From contig NC_092642.1 of NCBI RefSeq assembly GCF_039555335.1, positions 35,128,181 to 35,192,180 on the forward strand: DNA of 64,000 bases, in the 5' to 3' direction. Under the pieces are notes generated by a model. The model was given only the letters and a program-made list of their open reading frames with translations, was not told the origin of the DNA and ran no database searches. Made by a program: the position numbers and the translations under genes. Origin of the DNA: Amphiura filiformis (lineage: Eukaryota > Echinodermata > Ophiuroidea > Amphilepidida > Amphiuridae). Shown in pieces: positions 23,201 to 35,200 of the stretch (positions are counted from its first letter, which is position 1; every line of letters starts with the position of its first letter).

Positions 23201-26200
23201 AGTTTCCGACTAGCAATCAACATGATCAGCACATTCAGAAAAACACAGTTTAAGAGTGAAGATTGTAGTGAGTAACCAGTCCTTTATAAATGTGCTGGCC
23301 ACTATCTATTATAATATAGTAGGCTTAAACTATACATTGCGAATTAATTAAGTTATTTTAAAATAAAATGTACATGTAAGTTAACTCAAACCGGCAGTGT
23401 ATTTGTGAAGTGGTATATCGAAAGCAGTGAAATCGGACATTCCTAAGCGAAGATATTGAGTTCGTAAGTTCTGGTATTACAAAATTGGAAATTGAGATAT
23501 CGTGGGTAAAAAGCTGAAAAGACAAAAAAAAACCACCACCAACAACAACAACAACAAAACAAAAAAAACCAGACCAGAACAATTTGGAGTAATGAATTAA
23601 AAGAGTTGACATGAGATTAGGAATTAATGTTTTCTGCTGTTTCAGTGTGCATGTTCTCATCGTTGATGGTTTGGTGGACTGTCATGTAGATGTAAGCGTG
23701 ATCCTAAAATGCCTTTCACATTGACCAAAACTAATTACAAGACCTCTTCTACATTGAGGCTGGCTTTCCCTTTTAAAGGGAATTTTTATTGTAATTTAAA
23801 GCAATAACAGTTCATGGTTCAGCACTTGGGCAGTGTATACCTTTACATGAACCTCATAATGTCAAATATTATTGGGTACAGAGCCTAAATGGGCCCAGAC
23901 CCAGGGCCCCCAAAATGTGCCTCCCTCCCAATTGCCCTGTGCACCTTCCTTTTTAGACCTAAAACACCATGTTTGGGCCAAAATAGGGTAAAATTGCATG
24001 ATTCACCTTCATTTTTTCCGTGCTTCACCGCAAATGTCATAGTAAAATCGAAAAGAAAATATGCCCGACTCTCTCTAAATTGTTATGCTTCTGCCGCAAT
24101 CTTATACGTAAATCAAATTAAACTAAGCCACTTGAGTGCATATATGCCTTCTTTACAGTGAGTTTGGGGCCCTCCAAATTTGGCCGGGCCCAGGGCCCCC
24201 CAAAAGGCAAATCCGGCCCTAAGGGGCATAGGCGTAGATCCAGGGGTATGGGGATGGGGATAAATCCCCCTTTTGCACCATATTTTAACAGTTTAGTTTC
24301 AAAATGGCCACATTTGTCGCGCGCTTCGCGCGCATTTGTGTCATAAACTTAATTTGTCGACAAAAGTCCTGGATTTAAGATTTTTTTTCAACTCCATGCC
24401 CCCCTAATGTCAAAATTCACGCGTACCAACATATTGGCTTCGTATTCCTTGAGATCAGATTATGACCATTAATCTGGGATTTTGCTTGCTTCTTGACTAT
24501 CAAGCAAAAATATTCCTTGTTTTTAAGTACCGTTTAAGGCAGCTGTGTACTCTAGACATTGTTTCTTTCGCAAAATTGAGTTTTTTTGATATGTTTGTAC
24601 TTTGTTATGTTTTTTATAAATACAAGGAATGAAAATCCAGATTTGTAAACTCCAACTGCAATATTTTAAGGATTTTATTTCACTATTCCACTCGTGTTTG
24701 AAATTGAAAAGGAAAGAAAATCTTTGTTGTACCAGCCCCAGACAAACGAGAACCTAGACCTATGACTTTGGTTTGCGTAGTGAAGTCAACACTGCTTAGC
24801 AACGATTTTGCCAAGGACGCAACCCGGACGCAAACAAGCAGACATGTTCGCGTCTACAGAACATGTTGCGTTTGACGCGGGCGATAACGGCGCAGCAATC
24901 ACGCAAACGATCGCGTTTTTCGTTCCAGACATGAACGCTTATTTCTCCGCGTCCGACCACCCGACCAAAATCACCTTGGATACGTGGCTTCACCTACTGC
25001 CATGGTTAGGGATGGGCAGTTACAGGTCTATAAGTGGTATGTCTATGGTACCAGCAGGGTACACGCGCGCAACAGCGCATCGCGTTGCGTATCGCGCAAT
25101 TTGTTAACGCACAAATACGCTACGCATACGCGACGCTTATCTGCATGCGCGGCGCATCTTATGGAAACACCACGGAAGCACAAAAACCTAGTGGCCAAAT
25201 GGCTCCGTTTTAGCTGAAAAAATGTGGGTTTTTCCAGTATCTATGGTTTTTCCAAGTTCTTTCCCCCGATTTAAATATCAAGTTATGAATAGATTTCGCT
25301 CAAACTTCTCAAGGGGCCGTGGATTTACCCGATGTTTATGTAATGTAAGGTAGAAAAATAAAAACTGCCGCATTCTCCTGCGAGATTCGATGAAAGTGCA
25401 AAATGTGACCACTTTAAACTTCAACGGCCATTATTTCAATGTTCATTTTCTTGGTAAAATGACGATTTAGGTACACGATAACTCAATAAATACAGTATCT
25501 ATAGGTAAGCAAATATGATCATCGTAAAAAGCATGATCGACTCTAGAAACGGTTTTCTAATTTTTTTATATTTTGGTCTATTTCCGATTTTAGGCATCAT
25601 TTTGTGCAAATAGGCGTTTGTGAATTTTAAGAAGTTCAATTTGATGCCTTATATGGTAAATATCTCAAAAAATAAGGCCAATATCAAAAAAATTAAAAAA
25701 ACGTTTTTGGAATGGAGCCTCAAGATTGAGCTAAAAACAAAATAAAATATTGGAAAGAGTGTTTTCTTGTTATGATGTACCTAACAAATATTGCCAAAAC
25801 TCACTTTTTGTGATTTTCTTCATAATTGTTGTTTTTACCCCAAATCTGTATTTATATTAAGATTTATTGATGTCTTGCCTTCATAAAATGTATACTTTTA
25901 TATGTCTTGCGCGAATAATGACAAAGTTATTGCACTTTTACTACATGCATGTCTGAGAGTACACAGCCTCCTTAAACACTCACAAATCTAATAAACCCTC
26001 GAATTGGGTATAGAATAGTGTGAAATTGCAAATTTTCGCACGCTTCGCGCAAAATTTACCGAAATAATATAGACCTACATCAACTTTTACTTCAAATAGT
26101 ATGAAATGGAATGAATGTTTGCGCACTACGCGCACGTATCTCATAACATTGGGCCGAACTTATGATCACTATCAAATTTTGTTCTTACTCTCCTCCCGAC

Positions 26201-29200
26201 AAAAATTCAGGTAGGGGCCTACGTTCCTGATTTCAACTCTTTACCATTGGGCCCCCAGGATATTTTGCTGACAGGGCCCTTTTCCTTAAATCCGCCTCTG
26301 ACTGACAGGCCAGTAAATGTGGGCTATTCCATTTAAAATCCACACGACCCCTGTGAAAGATTTTGGAAATATCTTTCACCTGGGAGCATAATTTCAAATG
26401 TAATGAACACGTTAGGTACCTCCATTTGAAACTCGCCCTTCCTCTGTGGAAGATTCAGGTTGAATCTTTCTCAGAAGGTGGATGAAAATGGAGCTGCCAA
26501 ATGTGCTCATTCCATTTGAAATTCATACTCCCCTGTGGAAGATATTTCCAAAATCTTCCACATGCTGTCAGTCAGGTCTCTGATTATGTGTAGGCCTACT
26601 ACATTACTCATGTGTTGAAATTCCGTTCTGTTATAAAGTTTGACGATATTTTTGCCGAACGAATGAATCTGGAACTTACTGCAAAATATTTTTTAACAAA
26701 ATGTTATCTAAACGTTCAAATATTTGAATGGGGAAAATTGTTTAAAAAACAAAATTACAAGAACATTTTGACAACATTTTTAAAATGGTGTTGTATTGTG
26801 TTTTCATACAAAACGTTTTCAGAACGGACGGTCTTTATAAAACCCGAGATTTAATATTATTAGAACGTTTTTACCAAAACCAAACCCCAAAATATAGACC
26901 GTTTAAGGTGGAACTATACCCCTGGCAAATTGTGTGCCTATTTTTTGCATTTTTCTCAAAAATTATAGCGCATTGGTGACAAGTAAGATATGTATATTAT
27001 AGGGGCAAGGACTCCAGCTGCTACAGTGGAAATTTTATTTTATTTCAACACAGACAACAGTTGTGGAGTTACAGTCAAAAATGAGGGAAAACCAATATTT
27101 GATCAATAAATCAATAACTACTTGCCTTAAGTTGCTGAATTTCCGAAAAGGGGTATAATCCTTCTTGTCTTCCATGAGCAACCGCGTCACATCGGGTATT
27201 ATCTTCCTTCCAGGAGCAACCACTGTGCATGATTGCCGGGCTATTCCATTGCTCGTAATAGGGTAGTGTATTTTAGCGGGACAATGCTGGACGCGCGTGC
27301 ACGATGTGCAAGGTAGACATGTGGTTGTTGGTGTAGGGATGTGGGGGTGTGTGTGTTGGGGGAGGGGGCGTGTTGTCCGAGATGTTAGGAATTATTTAAT
27401 AATAGTTATTAATATTGGAAGAACGTTTTAAACTTTAATTTAAGGCATCATATACGATTTTATACTATGTTAGATTTTCAATTAATAATAATAATAAAAA
27501 AAATAGCATTTAAAAATTATATTAATAGCCATGGTAACAATAAAAAAATGGCACACTTTCCGATAAAAATTTGGGAAACAAATTAATTTGAAAAAATAAA
27601 AATAAAAACAATCTTTCTTAAACCAAATTTTCATGAAATTGAGGGCCATCAATAAAACAAAATGCACCCCGAATCTGTCGCACATCCCCGTAGTAGTAGG
27701 CCCGTTACCCTGAACTAGACGTGTATCTTAATACTAATTACGGCGTGTCCGTCCTCTGTCCGCGCGCTATCGCGTTCGCGTCCGCGCGGTTCGCGTTCAC
27801 GCGGTGCACTATTGCGTGCTCGCGGTGCGTTATCGCGGAGTATCCACGGGAGTGTGCGCGGAGTACAGTGCGCGCAACGGAAAAGCATTACAGTGTGACT
27901 AACAGGTGCATCTCATCGGACCAATAATTATAGGCCTTATTTTCAACACATAATTATCCGTTGTGGTAAGGCCTATAACCGTTTTTGCGTTCACGTTTCT
28001 CGCGATTGATTTCATTACTTTAGTAACGGCCTATATCCACGTCCAGATACTAATTTCGGTTTCTCTAAATGTGGTAACAGGGCAGGGCTTGGAAGAGGCG
28101 AATGATGGGTTTCCAGATTATGGGTAGGCCTACCGAATTACCGAAGTAAGCATCACACATATAAAACAAACAAGAGTTGATTAAGTTGTGTCAAGTTGGG
28201 TCATTGAGAGACGCATTTCATAGTAGTTTAAAAGGTCACGGTAAGTATATGGGTAACGGGTTTGGGTAATTAGAAATAGGCCTATCACGAGAAGCGCCCG
28301 ACCCGAGAACCGCGAAATCTAGTTAAATATAACCGCCACGAGTATTTTTTTTTACCTGTAGGCAAGCTCACCCCTACAGTCGCAGTAGTTCTAGCCCAGA
28401 TAGTTTTTAACTCACGCCTACTAATAACGTACTTTCATCAAGTGATGGCGCTATAAGGTTTACCACGGAAGCTGTTTGGTTTACCGTGGAAGAAGATTAT
28501 ACCCTATATGGAATTTCCAGTGCAGTAGTTGTAGTCCTTGCCCCTATAGTATGATATACATGTCTATACTTGTCACTAACGCGCTATAATTTTTGAGAAA
28601 AATGCAAAAATAGGTAAAAATTTGCCCAGGGGTGTAGTACCACCTTAAAACGTTTTAAAAACGTTTAGTATCTGCTGGGATGCTTCTTATCATCTGTCTA
28701 ATAAGCGTTTTGTATAATATTACGTAAGACCGGACATGTATATAGGCTACACGGTGTCCCAGAAAAACGGGCCCAACGAATGTGGCGTGCGATATTTTAA
28801 AATGTGTTTTCAACAGTTATTCAATGTACGAAAGCCATATCTTTGACAAGTCGGTTTTATTATCTTGTCTGTAGCTCAATTTGTTTGTTGCGCTTTTTTG
28901 AAGGGACACTGTAGAAAGGCATGCAATAAAACATCTGAATGACTAATTCGGAAATGGATAGTCACATCATGGAGGTAGAGGTCACATCTATCTTCGACTT
29001 GATTTCCCTATTCCTTAATTAATTTGCATGGACTGGCTCCAAACATAGATAGTGAAGAAGTGGGCCTCAATATAGTTAGTTGCATTGGTCACTGCATGCA
29101 CAAGCGTGTACCAACACAATAAGTTGGCCTACTACCCGTTTATATCAGTGACGTGCCCCCTATTACACATTTATGTCAATTAGTTTTTGGGAAATCATGC

Positions 29201-32200
29201 ATACCCTGCACATCATCATCATCATCCTTATATCTTCGTGTCAGAAATTGCCATGATCTAGTAGAGCGGGTCCATAGTTCTTCAACAGTCACGCATGCCG
29301 ATTTCGTTTGCGCTATGGTTCGATAGGCCGAGCGACTCAGGCCAAGCACACCACCTGTTACGATAAAAAAAAACCCCAAATGCGATTCTTTTCCATTACG
29401 AATGCGGCGTTGCCATTCATTATAGCTGAAATGACTCATTTTTACGATCTGCACATGCTCATTACCCCCTTATCAGACGCGTAGCCATTGGTTGATTGGT
29501 TGGATCACCAATCTATTATTGAAAGTGGTGTCTGAGGGGCATGTGCCCCATAAGTATTGGACACTTTTCAAAATGAAGGCCAAATTAAAGCCACTTAATT
29601 GGTATACTTTTTACTCTATTAGTGTGTACAATTTTGTTAGAAAATTTGATTTGGTTAAGTTGCGTTACAACTTAGAGCAGGAATAAATATCAAAGAGTAG
29701 GAAGCTAGCATTATCTTTGAGCAATTTGAACACAAAACCTGAACGCATTCATGGAGCTCATAAAATTCCGAGTTAAATTTTTGATTCGAAATGAATTTAC
29801 TTTAAGTCAAGAGTCGTGGGAAAATTCCCTTATCCAACAAAAGGTTCTCACCAGGGTTGTTCATCACAATAATGAACCAAAATAATGGATAAAGCTGAAA
29901 GTCAAAACGTGTTTACCTGTTCAGACTTCATGTTCATGGTTTATTAATGTTCAAAGCAGAAATAATGCACAAACAAACTGGAAACTAGAATAAGTGTGAT
30001 TTGTGTGGCAACATTTTGTTTGATACAATGTAAGTAGAGACGGAGGGCATATCAGTTTCCTTCAAAAATATTCGAATTTTCTTGAGTTGTACAACTCAAG
30101 AAAATTCGAATATTCGATTTTTTGTCAGTTTTTGCTTTCAGTACACAGGATGGATTTTCAATACGCAGTCTAAAGCTTATCATATTCTTTCAACACATTC
30201 AACTGCAAGTCTTACAAAAGTTTTTAACAAATCTCAAAAATAACGAAATAATATATTCCAGGATTTCAAGCATATCATCAAGTGGCGGTCACTTAAGTTT
30301 TCAATTCTATAGACATGATAGAGAAAGTGTCAATCAAGCTAAATTTGTCCGACATTCAACAATAGGGTATTTTAAAATACAACTCATATCTTAATTTAAT
30401 TACATCGCTGAGCTACAGCGATTAGGTTATTAGCCAATGAGATACCAATACCAATCGAAGCAAAGTATTCTAGCCACTAGAAATAATTCTTTGATCGAAG
30501 CGAGCCGAAAACTTTGTCGAACAGTCGATACCCTACCCTCACCCCAAAAGCACAACCCGGTGACCGTGCGTATCACACAGTTGAAGGATTGGTGGATTCA
30601 GCTACCCCACCCATCCCCATACGCACACTTTTAAAAATACACCATTAAGGGATGGGGTATGAACGTTTGGACAGTATTTATTGTGGGACATTGGAGCACA
30701 TCAGACATATCGAATTGCATTTTGAATACGGAGAATGTCCTAAATTTTTTTTTTTAAATTCACAATGTATTGTAATACACATTTTATGGCAAATGATTAA
30801 AAATTGAAATTTTTGAAGTAAACTTTATAAATCTGATGATTTATACTTAAAGTGTATGTAGGTGGGATGAAAAGCCGACGATCAATTGAAAATTTTGACC
30901 TTTCGTATTGAAGAAAAATCCATATCTTCAATATGAAAGGTCAAAATTTTCAATTGATCGTCGGCTTTTCCTCCCAGAAAGAATGATAGAAAGAAAAAGA
31001 AAGAACAAGAAAAAATAAAATAAAAATAAAAAAGCAAATGTAATATTGGAAAACGGGAACTATAGGGGGAGAAAGGGAGGAAATTTGAGGTAAAATATAA
31101 CAAAAAGGAAGTAAAGTTAAATTCATTTTGTGTGACATTGTTATTATTATTTTGATTTCAGAGTGGGCTAATAAGCAGTAAAGGCTATCCAGTGCAAGAA
31201 TTTGAGGTCCCGACTAAAGATGGCTTCCTTCTTGGTATGCAGAGAATACCACATGGTAAACATGACGGGGATACCACGGGTAAGTTTGTCTTTATTTCTT
31301 TAATTCGTAAGTCTGCATTTTGACTGATAATGGGAAAATAATGCACTGAATAACGAAGAAGTTATTTTCTGAAAATTAACTTTGCCGCGCTTTATTCACC
31401 AACCCCAACATGACCAATGTAAATCCGGGGGGGGAGAGGGCACATCAAAAATTTTGGTGGGTATGTTCCCCCGGAATTTTGAGGTGGTGGGTGGGTCTTT
31501 GGGAGCTGACGGCGCGGCGTACCGGTCACATGGGTAACGGGGGGGGGGGGTCTTTCGGAGCTGCGAACGGGCTGCGAACAAGTAAAATGGGGACTTTCGG
31601 AGCTGCGAACAATCAAATTCAAGGGTCTTTCTTGGCTTTCTGGTTGAAAATCACCTGGAAAAACCCCAGAAATATGAGGAATGGGCAATTTTGGGGTCTT
31701 TTAGAGCTGAAATTATAAAATTCAAGGGTCTTTCGGAGCTCTATTTTGGTCAAATATAGGGGGTCTTTCGGAGCTGCGAAATCCAAAAAGGGGGTCTTTC
31801 CGGGGGAACATACCCGTATGGTCATCTGTGTTAAGTGCCCCCGGTGTAAATCATGATGTTCCAGACACTGTAGTTCCATACGATACTCCACATATGCCCT
31901 ACTCTGCATGGTAAATTTCCATTTAAATACGATACATGTAGAACATTACCTATTTATTTTTCCAAACTCTGTACAGGCCTAAGCCCCGCTATAAGTATAA
32001 GCTCATAAACCATGCATAAACTTGTGAAAGAATTGCCAGTGCACTTTGGAATTTTCTTCCATCCGGGATACTGACTTCTTAGCTCTTTAGCTCAGTGCAA
32101 TTTAGCTGCCCTGTGAACATCTGGCAATTTACACACAGTATATTGTACTCATCTACACACGACAGCTATTGCACTTACCCATTTCTGGCACTGAGCAGTA

Positions 32201-35200
32201 GAAGTATATAGGCCAATGTATAATACATTTAATTATATCCTGCAGATAATCGTAAAATGTTAGAACTAATTTTTTTCTTATGTCAGAACCAAGACCAGCC
32301 GTTCTCTTACAACATGGTTTATTGGGTACTTCAACTCACTGGGTTAACAATCTGGCCAATGAGAGCCTGGCTTTTATCCTCGCTGATGCCGGTTATGATG
32401 TGTGGCTTGGTAACGTACGAGGCAATACCTACAGCAAAAAACATCAGTCTCTGAAACCAAGTCAGAGGGAGTTTTGGTACTGGAGGTAAATAAGGAGACC
32501 TTTTAAATGATTGGCATGTTTCCGTTCCCTCTTTATCTGTCTCTGTACTAGTCCGACGTGTAGGACCTTTTTTTCTTATTTCCCAGACAATATTCACCTC
32601 AGACTATGACCACTATCTCATATCTATGGCGCAAGAAAGACGAATCGCGAAAGTCCAGTGACCATCGCTCGGGCGGCGTGGTCACTGGACTTTCGCGTTC
32701 AATCTTTCTTGAGCAATCAGAGCCTGAGCAGTGATAGTTGGTAACTGAGAAAAAAAACAGGTCCTATTCGTCGGACTACTCTGTACATACTGTTAGAACG
32801 TAGTTCGTACGGGTGGTGATATTTTACAAAGGGGTTGCTCATATGGCACCCAGGAATGGATAAAGTTTTACCTAACCGTTCTGACATGCGTGGCGCTCTG
32901 TCTCTATCTGATTCCCCCCGCCTCTCTCCTTCCCTCGCCTCTCGTATGTCTCTCTCTCCCCCACCTATATGTACAGTACACCTGTCTCTCCGCCTCTGTC
33001 TGCATGTCGCTTTTCCTTTGTCTTCCTCTCTGACAAACAAACAAAAAACATACATCGAAAGATTTTTTATATTTTTCAATTTTTTTAGACTTTGAAATGA
33101 TTTATGAAATCTTCATACATATAAATAAGTTTATTAGAGAACAAGCACCACTTCAAAGTCTTTTTGTGGTACTCTAGGGGGTTTATCCCTCAGAAAAAAA
33201 AAAAAAAAAAAAAAAGGGCCCTCATCGTTTCCTCGAGCACTGTTGGAGAAGACCGAAAACTACTGACAAAGCTAATTTTACATTGGGAAAAAAAAAAAAA
33301 AAAAACACCTCCCTCCCTCATCAATTCATGAAAATCCTCTGGACGAGAACCAAAACATTAATTTTATACGGCCTTATATAGCACAAGCATCTTCTGAGGA
33401 CAGTGCAGTGCTCACCAAACGTTATCTTCTAAAGACAGCGCAACTGTGCAAGCGCTACCTTCCGAAGATACCAAAGATAGTATCATCTGATGACAGCCAA
33501 AATTAGGCTACTATAGATAAAATGCTGTTTAGGCCTACTGAAAATACGCAGGACCACACGCGACAATAATCTTTTGATGATCGCACACATATAATATCCC
33601 GCAGATAACAATGCTTTCTGACGATAACACACGATGTTGTCTACTGAAGATAGCAAACGTGCTTTCAACAGTGTGGTCCAAAAACAACGGTACCATACCC
33701 AATTTAAAGTCCGTGTCTTGATTGTTGTTGTCGCTATTAAAGAACAATACAACTGAAAAATAATTTCAATTTAAAATTGTGGCCTATATATAGTTTTAAG
33801 TCAAAGAATCACAATTCAGTAGTTTGTCCACACGTACGTACGACTATTGGCTGCTGAACATCATGTAAGAATTTTCAAATGGGACGGTAAAAATAAAATA
33901 CACGGAAATTTACGTGACTTGTTAGAAATGAGACAAACAGTTTAAACAAAAGACAGCTAAAAATGCATTATTCAAAATTCAAGACCGCAGAATTAAGAGT
34001 ATAGGCCTATAAAAATCTGTTCGGTTATTTTCGGGAAATGCGCACACGATGTTGGCTCACTCTGCATTTTTTTTAAATTTTTTATATGTTTCAGCATTGC
34101 AAGGTGGTAAAAATATAATTTTTCAGAAAACCCGTTTTTGACATAATTTATGTTATAACCCTATTTTGTTTGTTATTAGCTTATTTCTAAAATAATTAGA
34201 AATTATGCTATTGGTTTTGCTAAAATCATGTAAAATGGTGGCCAAAATTGATTGATTTTGACTGAAATTTTGAAACTATGTTTGCAAAAAATCATCAACT
34301 TTTTGCCAGATATTTTAGGGTTATTTTAGCATCCAGAAAATAAAAAATCCGATCGACCGACCCTACTTGAAAAGTCCGTCCGCCCGTAAAACAGGGTGGG
34401 TTTTTTTCGTTGCCTTATGCACATTTTATGACAAAATGCAGGCATTTTGTTACTGCAAATTTATTTATTTATTTTATTTATTTACATAACTGGCTAAAAT
34501 ACATCAAAAATACACATACAAAGCATGTCAGCTGCACCCAGGGGTGTGACCCCTCCAACCCACCGAGACAAGTGAAATCAAAACATAAATATTGCACATT
34601 TATAATAAATAATACATTACACAAATTTCAACTACAATATCATAAAAATTTAGGAGTCCAGCTCCAGCTCTTGCATAGTCATTCCAATAAAATGTGTTTT
34701 CAGGTGGCTTTACAGTACTGCAACTTTACTTCATATTAAATTAAAATAATGACTGTCACATTCCATATGCTTACATGTGAACAAACTATAGCGTTCACCC
34801 TTTGATATGTGAATCATATTAAATCATATTTCAATTTGAATTTTTCACAAAATACTCTCATATTGACGTTCTTTCAAATTATGCAACATTAATTTGAAAA
34901 TAATAAATTGATAGAATTAAAAACAAAATAGCCTTTGAAATTGAGTACCTGTGTTTTTGGACCATCCTGTATAGCGCCTACGGCAGACACAACTTGCATC
35001 ACTGCGTACATAACATATTTGGAGGATCGCACATTATTATCTACTGAAGATACAGCTCACATGCTTTCTACTGAAGATAGCACAGTAATGTTATCTACTG
35101 AAGATAGCACAAGTGGTTACCGAAATACAACATTCACGAGTTGTGTGAATGAGGGGATGTCTGGTATATAAATGTTTAATTTTAAACCTACGTTCTTATT

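Larger units (their letters stand above)
21048..26300. mobile_element. 5.25-kb hAT-like DNA transposon remnant with 8-bp TSD
   Basis: Left end CAGTAGCGGATTTAAG and right end, read inverted, CAGAGGCGGATTTAAGG are terminal inverted repeats. They are flanked by exact copies of ACTGACAG (21040-21047 and 26301-26308). An 8-bp target duplication and a CAGNGGCGG terminus are typical of the hAT superfamily. No transposase-like protein is visible in any frame, so it is non-autonomous or decayed. It carries a nested MITE (21513-22180), a dispersed repeat (22450-23030), a CpG-dense segment (24800-25150) and GGCCC-rich blocks near 21090, 23890 and 24180. It lies in intron 1 of the lipase gene. Confidence 0.82.

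Noticed and set aside
24808-25217. Overlapping open frames on both strands in a CpG-dense block
   Set aside because: Open on both strands because of base composition; no domain motif, no splice sites linking to another exon.
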